From: SAR202 cluster bacterium
GTDB lineage: Bacteria; Chloroflexota; Dehalococcoidia; Lucifugimonadales; UBA3495
Direction: 5' to 3'
DNA length: 18,403 nucleotides
Assembly (NCBI GenBank): GCA_009392095.1
Contig: VFHF01000264.1
Span: forward strand, 1-18,403
Made by a program: the position numbers and the translations under genes. Position 1 is the first letter of the stretch. Every line of letters begins with the position of its first letter. The notes under the pieces are model-generated. The model saw only the letters and a program-made list of their open reading frames with translations, had not been told where the DNA came from and made no database searches. Below, one piece after another: positions 1 through 6,885 of the stretch.

Positions 1-369
1 AACGTCTACGTGTCGCCAACTGACCAAGAGGCAATCGACCTGCTGACTCCCCGGCTGGAGTGGGCTGGCGACATGGGCGAGTACCTCCGCAGGCCGGTCT
101 CGGTGATGGCTAATGCTCCGGGCGGGCTGCGTGGTTACGAGAACTATGTGCGAGACCCATTCATCGAAAAGGAACTGCTGGTCGAGCGTGGCAAAGAGGG
201 AATGGCGGCCATCGGCAGCCCGGAGAAAGTGACCGGCGCCATCAAGGAACTGGAAGACAACCACGTTAACAACTTCATCAGTTATCTGGACGCCGGCGGA
301 TTGGACTTCGACCAGGTGTCCAGCTCCTTACGCCTGTTCGCCGAGAAAGTGATACCCAACTTCCGCTAA
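1..369 (+). CDS. Luciferase-like monooxygenase, C-terminal part (5' end outside window)
   Basis: The reading frame is open from the first base, so this is the 3' end of a longer gene; the GTG at position 10 is probably an internal valine rather than a start. About 122 residues are visible. The last third (a GSPEKVTGAIKEL-type segment, then a helix ending in AEKVIPNFR) resembles the C-terminal helices of bacterial luciferase-family (FMN- or F420-dependent) monooxygenases, where a 'G(T/S)PE.v...i..l' segment and a final 'e.ViP.fr' are common. The N-terminal barrel and flavin site are not in the window, so substrate and cofactor cannot be judged. It ends 52 bases before the hydrolase at 422 on the same strand and probably belongs to the same operon. 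Family assignment is moderately sure; specific function is unknown. Confidence 0.7.
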   Translation, partial: NVYVSPTDQEAIDLLTPRLEWAGDMGEYLRRPVSVMANAPGGLRGYENYVRDPFIEKELLVERGKEGMAAIGSPEKVTGAIKELEDNHVNNFISYLDAGGLDFDQVSSSLRLFAEKVIPNFR

Positions 370-421
370 CATTCGCCTACAAAGCTATCTCAAATCATTT
401 CTACCGAAGGAAAGATTCACT

Positions 422-1183
422 ATGGCTACGTTGGACGTTCTGACTTATGGTTTCGCCCTGACCACCGACCAAGGGTCATTTGGCTACTCGACTAACTCTC
501 TGCTCCGGGTGGGGAGCCACAATATCCTCATTGACACGGGCCCGTCATCGCGCCGCCCGTTCCTGGTCAAGGCTCTGAAAGCCAAAGGTCTGGAGGCCGA
601 CGATATCGACATTGTCATCCTGACCCACATGCACTGGGACCATTGTCAGAACACCGACCTTTTCACCAATGCCCGTGTCCTAGTCAACCCGACGGAGATC
701 GATTACGCCCGTAACCCCAACAAATGGGACCTGGCTGTGGCGTCGGGTATGGCCGACATGATGCGCAACATGAAGGTCGACACCGTCTCCGAGGGCGACA
801 AGATCGTTGACGGAGTCTCGATCATCGAGACCCCCGGCCACACCAAGGGCCACATGAGTATCTTGGCCGAGATCAACGGGGAGAACGTGCTACTGGCGGG
901 TGATGCCATGCCCGAGAGCGGCACGGTGGCCCGCGGCCTGCCCTACAACGTGTTCTGGGACGTGGAAGACGCCCAAGAGAGCGTTGAGAAGATGGTGGCG
1001 GCCTCTAACGTGTTCTATCCGGGCCACGACCGTCCCTTCCGTGTGGAAGGCGACGAGATCAACTACCTGGAAGGCCCCGAGAACATCCATATCATGGACA
1101 GCACCGAGGGTGGCGGAACGGCTTCGCTGACCTTTACCGTCTCCGCGTCCCGCATCGTCAATGTTGACATCGTCCAGAAGTAG
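422..1183 (+). CDS. Metallo-beta-lactamase-fold hydrolase (N-acyl homoserine lactonase-like)
   Basis: This 253-residue protein has the full dinuclear metal set of the MBL fold. The THMHWDH motif gives His69, His71, Asp73 and His74; ETPGHTKGH gives His140; LLAGDA gives Asp161; YPGHDRPF gives His202. Length and the compact N-terminus, without a signal peptide, match cytosolic lactonase-type members such as AHL lactonases and related esterases. The start is supported by a GAAGGAAA ribosome site at 406-413, eight bases before ATG. It follows the monooxygenase by 52 bases and precedes the MmgE/PrpD gene by 14 bases, so co-transcription is very likely. In this context hydrolysis of a lactone or ester pathway intermediate is as plausible as quorum quenching. 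The fold is certain; the substrate is not. Confidence 0.88.
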   Translation: MATLDVLTYGFALTTDQGSFGYSTNSLLRVGSHNILIDTGPSSRRPFLVKALKAKGLEADDIDIVILTHMHWDHCQNTDLFTNARVLVNPTEIDYARNPNKWDLAVASGMADMMRNMKVDTVSEGDKIVDGVSIIETPGHTKGHMSILAEINGENVLLAGDAMPESGTVARGLPYNVFWDVEDAQESVEKMVAASNVFYPGHDRPFRVEGDEINYLEGPENIHIMDSTEGGGTASLTFTVSASRIVNVDIVQK

Positions 1184-1197
1184 CGGGCGTTCGACCT

Positions 1198-2583
1198 ATG
1201 CCAACCACCACGCCCAAAGTTGACCCCGCATTTACCCTAGCCACTCATGTCGTTAACACCGGCCTGGCTGATTTACCGGCTCAGACTTTGTCGGCCACAC
1301 GGCGCGATGTCCTAGACACTTTCGGCGCGATGCTGGGGGGCAGCGGCGCTCCGGGAATCAAGGAACTGGTCGCGGTAACAGGGCGCTGGGGCGGCTTGGA
1401 AGAGGCGACTCTGGCCGTTCTCGGCCAGAAGATGCCGGCCCACCACACAGCGCTGGTTAACTCGGCCATGGGCCACGCCCTGGACTTTGACGACACCTAC
1501 GACAAAGGCGGGCATGTCCATCCCGGCACTTCGGTTTTGGCGGCGAGCTTAGCTGTTGGAGAATCTCTGGGCGGAGTCACCGGAGCACAGTTGATGGTTG
1601 CCGTCACCCTAGGGTTAGACGTCTCATGCCGGCTGGGGCTGGCGGCCTACGACGACCGAGGTTGGCACCGCACCGGTAGCTTCGGAATATTTGGGGCTAC
1701 CGCGGCAGTCGGCAAACTGCTAAGCCTATCCCAAGAACAGATGGTCCATGCCTTTGGTATCGCCTACAGCCAGGCAGCTGGGAACCGGCAATGCATCATC
1801 GATGGCGCGCTGACCAAACGCTTCCAGGCAGGCCAGGCGGCCCACGGCGCAGTATTGGCGGTGTTCTTGGCCAAAGAGGGGTTCACCGGAGCGGAAAACG
1901 TCTTTGCCGGGCAGTACGGATTCTTTCCCATGTACCAGCCGGACGGCTATGACTTGTCGCTCATCGACCAGGGTTTGGGAGAGGAATTCCTGGGAGACCG
2001 GATCAGCCTCAAACCGTATCCTTGTGGCCGCCCCACCCACAGCTATATAGACGCGGCGATCAAACTGCATGGCGAACTCGATCTTGGCAACAAGAGCCTC
2101 GAATCCGTTGTAGTCCGGACCGACCCTGAGACCTATTCATCCCGCTACAGCGTCTCCTCGGGCGTAATCTGGCCCCAACAGCAGGTCGAGGCCCAGTTCA
2201 GTCTTCCCTATCTGATCGGCTGCGCTTTGGCCCTAGGCGGAGTGGGTATTGACCATATCAACGCCTTTGACGACCCAGTGGTGTTGGCTGCTTCAGCCCT
2301 GGTCCAGGCTGAAAGCAAAAACGGCGTCCCCAAGGGTTGGGCCGAGATCGAAGTGGTCTGCGCCGAAGGAATGTCGGCGTCGGTCGAATTGGAGCCGCCG
2401 TCAGGCTCCCCAGACAATCCTATGTCAACAGAGCAACTGAAAGACAAATTCCGGGACTGCGCCGCCCACGCTTCATGGTTGATCGCAACGGAGTCGGTCG
2501 AGAAGTTGATTTCCTTGATATTGGACTCGGACTCCCTGGCTGATTCGAGAGATTTGGTCCGTCTGTCGGCTGTTCGAGCGTAA
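1198..2583 (+). CDS. MmgE/PrpD family protein
   Basis: A 461-residue protein of normal family length. MmgE/PrpD enzymes include 2-methylcitrate dehydratase, cis-aconitate decarboxylase and iminodisuccinate epimerase, all acting on small di- or tricarboxylates. Visible signatures are ALDFDDT at residues 94-100, HVHPG at 106-110, TKRFQAG at 206-212 and KPYPCGRPTH at 272-281. Compared with the active site I recall for human cis-aconitate decarboxylase, Asp96, Thr100, His106, Lys207 and Lys272 occupy equivalent places, so the active site looks intact. No signal peptide or membrane segment. It sits 14 bases after the MBL hydrolase and 22 bases before the fusion gene. No citrate synthase or 2-methylisocitrate lyase is nearby, so a methylcitrate-cycle role is not supported. 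It probably handles a carboxylate intermediate of the operon's pathway. Confidence 0.9.
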   Translation: MPTTTPKVDPAFTLATHVVNTGLADLPAQTLSATRRDVLDTFGAMLGGSGAPGIKELVAVTGRWGGLEEATLAVLGQKMPAHHTALVNSAMGHALDFDDTYDKGGHVHPGTSVLAASLAVGESLGGVTGAQLMVAVTLGLDVSCRLGLAAYDDRGWHRTGSFGIFGATAAVGKLLSLSQEQMVHAFGIAYSQAAGNRQCIIDGALTKRFQAGQAAHGAVLAVFLAKEGFTGAENVFAGQYGFFPMYQPDGYDLSLIDQGLGEEFLGDRISLKPYPCGRPTHSYIDAAIKLHGELDLGNKSLESVVVRTDPETYSSRYSVSSGVIWPQQQVEAQFSLPYLIGCALALGGVGIDHINAFDDPVVLAASALVQAESKNGVPKGWAEIEVVCAEGMSASVELEPPSGSPDNPMSTEQLKDKFRDCAAHASWLIATESVEKLISLILDSDSLADSRDLVRLSAVRA

Positions 2584-2605
2584 ATCACCCAATAGGAAAG
2601 TTTAT

Positions 2606-4300
2606 TTGTCCACTGAAGAAACTATCAAAGACGCGATCGATACCCTTATCCGGGCAAGGCCGGGATTTTGGAGCCGTACCGCTTGCGGGGTCACTCGTTC
2701 ATTGGGACAGATTCCGGCGTTGTTGGACCGGAACGCCTATTCAGTGGAGACATCCCGCACCCGGATACTGCTGATCGGTGGGTTGACCGGCTATCAGGCA
2801 GACGTGGACATGGCGCTGCATGCCCTGGAATTGTTCGCCGGCGGCGGGGACTCTCTGTCACTACGCATCGCCCTCAGCGCCGTGCCTTGCGCCAACCCTG
2901 ATGGACTGCGTTTGAACTCGGCTCCGGGCAACGGCACTGGAGGAAATCCATCCGGTTTTTACCCTCCCGAAGGTAAATTCTTTTACGACCCAGAAGACCC
3001 AGAGAAACGGTACCTGTGGCGTTGGATCTGTTTCCAAGCGCCGGACCTAGTGCTAGAGCTGCAATCCGGCGACTCGCTAAAATGGGAAGCCAATCAGGCC
3101 GCTCAATCCCTAGCGCCTGGACTCGCCGCTAAGACTATCTCCGGCGAACAGGGTTTGTTGGCGGCCTTGGGCACTGGCCATCCGGACGGCCTAGGTACTA
3201 TCCCCGGGCTGCGGATGACTGCCACCGATGAACAACTGCCACGGGAGTTGGGCCGATTGTTTAGTATGCTGCGCCAGTTGGATGTTCTGGACCGGTCCGA
3301 CGCCCGAAAAGCCCTTGATTCCCGCCGAAACCGACCCAAGATAGAGATCGCGAACGTATTGGCGATGGCTTATGGCCACACCTTCGAACCGGTCGTCTAC
3401 ACCCAGGGGGTGCCCATAAGCGGCCGCCTTCGGCTTATCCAGTTGGAACCAGGCGGTGATGACCCGCTCCCCGGAATCACGAGCCTACTGGAGAGGTTTG
3501 CAACTGGTGGTGTGCCCGAAGACCTGGCGCCGTCGGCGTTGGCATCGGTGGTCTGGGCCGATGAACTGGCAGACGCTGCCGGCGAACCGCGCTACAACGA
3601 ATTGGCTGTCCAAGCAGCCGAACGTTTCGAGTCCAGAGGGCAAGGCAGCGCACCCAAGCCCTGTGACCCAGATTTCCGCACCGAAGACATGTTCATGAGC
3701 GGCGCCGTCCTGGGGCGGGCGTTCAAGCTGACTGGGAACACCAAATACATTGACCTGTTGGCCAGTTTCATTGTGGACGGTAAGATCCAGCAGAACCATG
3801 GACTATTCTGGCATTGCCGCTCAGCAGCCTACTACTGGGGCCGGGGCAACGGATTCGCCGCCATGGGCCTGGCTGAGACTCTGACCTACCTGCCGGAAGA
3901 CCATGCGCAACGCCCAGTGATCACCACGATGTACGAGCGTCTAATGGCGTCCCTGCGCCGCTTGCAGCACCCGTCCGGCACGCTAAACCAGATCTTGGAC
4001 ATCCCCGGCTCCTATTTGGAGTTCACCGCAACCTGCATGATGGGTTACGCCATGGCCCGCGGACTGCGCCTGGGCTTCCTTCCCCCCGATTTTCGTGAAT
4101 CGGTGGATTTGGCCTGGCAGGCAGTTGCGGAACGGGTTGACGATGTCGGCAATGTCGTGGACGGCTGCGCAAGCACCGGGGTGCAGAACAACGTCCGGGA
4201 GTACCTGGACCGCCCCGCCATCTTCGGCTTCGACGACCGCAGCGGCGGAATGGCCCTCTGGTTCGCCGTAGAGATGGAACGCCTCGACCGGGGTATCTGA
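2606..4300 (+). CDS. Fusion of M14 carboxypeptidase-like domain (metal site lost) and GH88/GH105-like domain
   Basis: A 564-residue protein starting at TTG, chosen because AGGAAAG at 2594-2600 lies five bases upstream. Residues about 50-160 resemble a zinc carboxypeptidase (M14): RILLIGGLTGYQAD, then CANPDG (Asn97-Gly100), then LELQSGDS. The M14 metal motif HxxE is here Thr61-x-x-Gln64, and the second ligand His (family 'DLHSG') is Gln153, so the domain is probably not a zinc peptidase. Residues about 300-560 resemble unsaturated glucuronyl/rhamnogalacturonyl hydrolases (GH88/GH105): TEDMFMSG, with Asp361 at the place of the catalytic acid, YYWGRGNGF (409-417), and SYLEFTATCMMGYAMARG. No signal peptide, so it is likely cytosolic. 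It sits in the middle of the operon. Domain boundaries are estimates by eye and the substrate is unknown. Confidence 0.8.
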   Translation: MSTEETIKDAIDTLIRARPGFWSRTACGVTRSLGQIPALLDRNAYSVETSRTRILLIGGLTGYQADVDMALHALELFAGGGDSLSLRIALSAVPCANPDGLRLNSAPGNGTGGNPSGFYPPEGKFFYDPEDPEKRYLWRWICFQAPDLVLELQSGDSLKWEANQAAQSLAPGLAAKTISGEQGLLAALGTGHPDGLGTIPGLRMTATDEQLPRELGRLFSMLRQLDVLDRSDARKALDSRRNRPKIEIANVLAMAYGHTFEPVVYTQGVPISGRLRLIQLEPGGDDPLPGITSLLERFATGGVPEDLAPSALASVVWADELADAAGEPRYNELAVQAAERFESRGQGSAPKPCDPDFRTEDMFMSGAVLGRAFKLTGNTKYIDLLASFIVDGKIQQNHGLFWHCRSAAYYWGRGNGFAAMGLAETLTYLPEDHAQRPVITTMYERLMASLRRLQHPSGTLNQILDIPGSYLEFTATCMMGYAMARGLRLGFLPPDFRESVDLAWQAVAERVDDVGNVVDGCASTGVQNNVREYLDRPAIFGFDDRSGGMALWFAVEMERLDRGI

Positions 4301-4324
4301 CCTAGCGTGCAAATAGGTGGTCCT

Positions 4325-5500
4325 GTGTCCCAGTTTTTGACCTACAGCTATAGCAGCGTGGCACAAGAGGTTGTCTGCGCGGAAGACGCCATCAGCAACC
4401 TGCCCGGAATCCTAGACCGCCTGGGGAGCACTCGGGCGATGGTGGTCTGCGGCCCGTCCATCTTGGAGAAATCCAACGTGATCCAGCGGGTTCAAGACGC
4501 CCTTGGAGACCGGTGTGTCGGCCTGTTCTCAGGCGTCGCGCCTCACTCGGCGGTCCACACTCTGGACGAGGCAATGCGTCTGGCTAAGGACTCGAAACCC
4601 GATGCCTTAGTCAGCGTCGGAGGCGGCAGCACCCACGACACCGCCAAGGGAATCGCCACCTTGCTGGGCGAGGGCGGGAAGATCCACGACCATCAGGTGA
4701 TCTTCGAGCCGCCGGATAAGATAATTTATCCCACCATGTCCAGCCACCGGGTGCCGATAGTCGCTGTCTCGACCACCATGGGCGCTGCTGAACTCAGCCG
4801 GGGCGCGGGGTTCGCTGACAAAGACCTGGGCCGCAAGGTGTCGGTGTCCGACCCCGGGACCATTCCCCGCTCCATAGTCATTGACGGCCAAGCATTGGCG
4901 ACCACGCCCATGAGCATCCTGCTGTCCACAGCCATCGGCCAGTTGCGCGTGGCTATCGAGTCGGTCTATTCAGTCAAGCACAACCCGATCTGCGATTCAT
5001 TGGCCCTGTATGCCATCTCGATGCTGGTGAAAAACCTGCCGGAATGCTCGAAGCTAGAGATAGATTGTCTCCTTAACACCAAGACGGCTGCCGCTATGGC
5101 GTCTTTGGGTAGCGTGGGTGGCGGCATCAACACGGCTACGGCCCATCACGTGGGTGGGATCTTTGACGTGCCCCACGGTGAGGCCAATGCAATCATGCTT
5201 CCCCACAGCATGAGGTTCAACGCCGAATCCTCTGCTGACCGGCAGGCAATGATCGCCCAAGCCATGGGGGTGGATACTGCGGGGATGAGCGACTACGAAG
5301 CCGCCCTGGCAGCCGCAGATGCCGTCGAAGAATTGCGTGATTCCCTGGGCCTTCCCAACCGGCTACGGGACGTTGGGGTGCCTGAAGAGGGATTGGTGTT
5401 GATTGCGGCGGCGACCCTGAAAGACCGGTCCCTCGCCACCAATCCGACCCCGGTCACCGACGCCGGACCGATCATGTCTGTGTTGCGCAGTTCCTGGTAG
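4325..5500 (+). CDS. Iron-containing alcohol dehydrogenase / maleylacetate reductase family protein with altered metal site
   Basis: 391 residues from GTG 4325, preferred because AGGTGG at 4315-4320 lies four bases upstream; an in-frame GTG at 4307 would add six residues. The nucleotide-binding SVGGGSTHDTAKG (residues 97-109) and the C-terminal DVPHGEANAIMLPH (281-294) place it in the group III Fe-ADH superfamily, closest in style to maleylacetate reductases. By motif alignment with FucO, the ligand positions Asp196, His200 and His263 are Gly205, Val209 and Thr270 here; only the PHG histidine (His284) and the neighbouring His274 remain. It therefore may not bind iron or zinc normally. Last gene of the operon, just after the fusion gene. 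The usual role would be NAD(P)H-dependent reduction of a ketone, maleylacetate or aldehyde, but the altered site makes the reaction uncertain. Confidence 0.85.
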   Translation: MSQFLTYSYSSVAQEVVCAEDAISNLPGILDRLGSTRAMVVCGPSILEKSNVIQRVQDALGDRCVGLFSGVAPHSAVHTLDEAMRLAKDSKPDALVSVGGGSTHDTAKGIATLLGEGGKIHDHQVIFEPPDKIIYPTMSSHRVPIVAVSTTMGAAELSRGAGFADKDLGRKVSVSDPGTIPRSIVIDGQALATTPMSILLSTAIGQLRVAIESVYSVKHNPICDSLALYAISMLVKNLPECSKLEIDCLLNTKTAAAMASLGSVGGGINTATAHHVGGIFDVPHGEANAIMLPHSMRFNAESSADRQAMIAQAMGVDTAGMSDYEAALAAADAVEELRDSLGLPNRLRDVGVPEEGLVLIAAATLKDRSLATNPTPVTDAGPIMSVLRSSW

Positions 5501-5513
5501 GGCGGCTATTGGC

Positions 5514-6311
5514 CTAGGCTAAGAACTCGCGGACCAGCTTCAAGAACGCGTCGGTCTGTTCCATCTCGGGTCGGTGCCCGCAATTGGCGATTATCTCGAG
5601 ACGGGCGCCTTGGATAGCCTGTTGGTAGGCTTCTCCGGCGCTGATTGGGATGACGCCGTCATTCTCGCCCCAGACTAATAGCGTGGGCAGGTTCTTCAGC
5701 CGTCCAAGCAGGTGAGGCAGGGCCGGATGGTACATGTAGGGACGCCAGGTTAGGCGGGCGGCCTCTTCTCTAGATGCTTCCCAAATCTCGATCTGATCAG
5801 GGTCTGCTTCTTCAGGGTAGGCGGTCTGGTATTCCGGAGTTGAAGCGGTGTCCAAGAAACACTCTTCCATGTACTCCCTCGCCACAATTAAGAACATGTC
5901 GAGTATTTCGCCTGTTGGAGGCTTGATTCCAGTGGGCGCAACTAAGACCATCTTGTTGATGGACTGGGGAGACTGGCAAGCCATCTCAGCCGCAAGCCAA
6001 CCGCCCAGAGACAATCCCAGTATATTCACGCGTCCCAGGTCCAATTCTTCGATGACTCGCAGGTACCAACTGGCCAGTTCACTCACGCTCATGACCCATT
6101 CAAGTTGGTCTGTTACGCCGAATCCAGGGTGGGACGGCATGTGTAGCGTGAAGTCTTCGGATAACACTTCTGCATAGCGTAGGGGGGGCGTCTGGCCGTT
6201 TTCGTCGTGTAGCACTAATAATGGGTCGCCGGTGCCGCCCTGAATGATATGGAGTTCGGCGCCGGCTACCTGAATAGTTTCCTGTGTCCAAGTTTGGGAC
6301 CCGGTGGACAT
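5514..6311 (-). CDS. Alpha/beta hydrolase (intact Ser-Asp-His triad)
   Basis: A 265-residue alpha/beta-hydrolase. The nucleophile elbow is GLSLGGW with Ser101; the acid is probably Asp217 in VWGENDGVIP and the base His245 in NCGHRPEME. The oxyanion-hole region is LLVLHDENG (31-39), with HDENG in place of the usual HGxxG. A cap of roughly residues 130-195 separates the core halves, as in meta-cleavage product hydrolases and related esterases. The ATG start has AGGAG seven bases upstream. It converges with the operon at 1-5500, leaving only 13 bases between stops, and has its own promoter candidate at 6364-6392. Likely cytosolic, hydrolysing a C-C or ester bond in an organic acid; the substrate cannot be read from the sequence. 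Confidence 0.88.
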   Translation of the reverse strand: MSTGSQTWTQETIQVAGAELHIIQGGTGDPLLVLHDENGQTPPLRYAEVLSEDFTLHMPSHPGFGVTDQLEWVMSVSELASWYLRVIEELDLGRVNILGLSLGGWLAAEMACQSPQSINKMVLVAPTGIKPPTGEILDMFLIVAREYMEECFLDTASTPEYQTAYPEEADPDQIEIWEASREEAARLTWRPYMYHPALPHLLGRLKNLPTLLVWGENDGVIPISAGEAYQQAIQGARLEIIANCGHRPEMEQTDAFLKLVREFLA

Positions 6312-6363
6312 TTATTTGCTCCTGTTGCGGGTTAATTGCCTCACAATAAACGAGGCAGTCCTG

Positions 6364-6392
6364 ATTCTGCGTCGTGCCTTGGGGATTGTCAA
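6364..6392 (-). promoter_or_regulatory. Sigma70-type promoter for the alpha/beta hydrolase at 5514-6311
   Basis: On the minus strand a perfect TTGACA (plus-strand 6387-6392) is followed after exactly 17 bases by CAGAAT (6364-6369), which matches four of six consensus positions. The ATG lies about 53 bases further on. A six-base inverted repeat (TGCCTC/GAGGCA, 6337-6357) falls between promoter and ribosome site and could be an operator. Prediction by eye only. Confidence 0.45.
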
Positions 6393-6596
6393 CCCGATAC
6401 AGGCGTAGAAACTGGATTTTCGATGCCTAGACAACCAACTTGGAAAAGTCAGGCAATACACGACTGCGCCAGGCTCAAGGCTCATCATTTAGAGAATCGT
6501 CAAGCCGTTTGACTACCGAATTGGTGCCTGCTATCATCTCGTAGGTGTCCTTGCGACCAGACCATGTTTGTAGTTGCGGATACCGGGAGACTTAAC

Positions 6597-6674
6597 ATGA
6601 GTAATTACGTTACCGCTAACCTCTGCGTTACCAACCTTAGAAATATCTCCACCTGTCCCCTTTCCTTCTACTAG
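6597..6674 (+). other. Possible 25-codon small ORF or leader peptide
   Basis: ATG at 6597 follows GGGAGA (6585-6590) by six bases and opens a 25-codon frame ending in TAG at 6672-6674. It lies in the 574-base region upstream of the aminotransferase cassette on the same strand. The peptide has no recognisable motif and no run of regulatory codons, and the downstream gene is over 200 bases away, so translation is unproven. The rest of 6393-6715 shows nothing I can interpret. Confidence 0.15.
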
Positions 6675-6738
6675 CTACCCATCTACCAAATTTTCATATA
6701 CGGGCGCCTTTACCACGCCTAATCAGGCGATACATTTT

Positions 6739-6764
6739 CCGGTTTCAGTCCTGACCGAAACCGG
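6739..6764. promoter_or_regulatory. 26-bp near-perfect dyad (candidate operator)
   Basis: Arms CCGGTTTC and GAAACCGG are perfect inverted complements, and the inner GTC/GAC also pairs, so 11 of 13 base-pair positions are symmetric. No T-run follows on either side, so it is not an obvious terminator. It is 121 bases upstream of the aminotransferase start and 23 bases before the tandem repeat. A smaller hairpin, CGCCT-AATC-AGGCG, lies just upstream at 6716-6729. A binding site for a dimeric regulator is the simplest reading. Confidence 0.4.
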
Positions 6765-6787
6765 GATTCATTTCCGAAGCAGTCATA

Positions 6788-6873
6788 TCTAACGGTTTAT
6801 ATTTCCGCAGATAGACGATTGCTCTATCTATCTAATGGTTTATATTTCCGCAGATAGACGATTGCTGTATCTA
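6788..6873 (+). repeat. Two directly abutting 43-bp tandem repeats upstream of the aminotransferase gene
   Basis: Copy 1 is 6788-6830 and copy 2 is 6831-6873. They differ at two positions only (unit position 6, C/T; unit position 37, C/G). Each copy contains TATATT, which could be a -10 element (6798-6803 and 6841-6846). Each also contains an AGATAG...CTATCT hairpin with a nine-base loop, whose innermost pair is lost in copy 2. TTGCTC of copy 1 (6819-6824) lies 16 bases before TATATT of copy 2, so the duplication may have made a new promoter. Copy 2 ends 12 bases before the chosen start codon at 6886. Confidence 0.9.
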
Positions 6874-6885
6874 AATGAGGAAACT

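Noticed and set aside
10..369. Complete small gene beginning at GTG 10
   Set aside because: The frame is open to base 1 and the protein matches only the C-terminal part of a longer monooxygenase.
6788..6873. CRISPR array
   Set aside because: Only two copies, directly abutting with no spacers, and no cas genes.
6835..6885. Earlier ATG for the aminotransferase, inside the second tandem repeat
   Set aside because: No ribosome site; the ATG at 6886 has GAGGAAA at the correct distance and the extension is repeat sequence.
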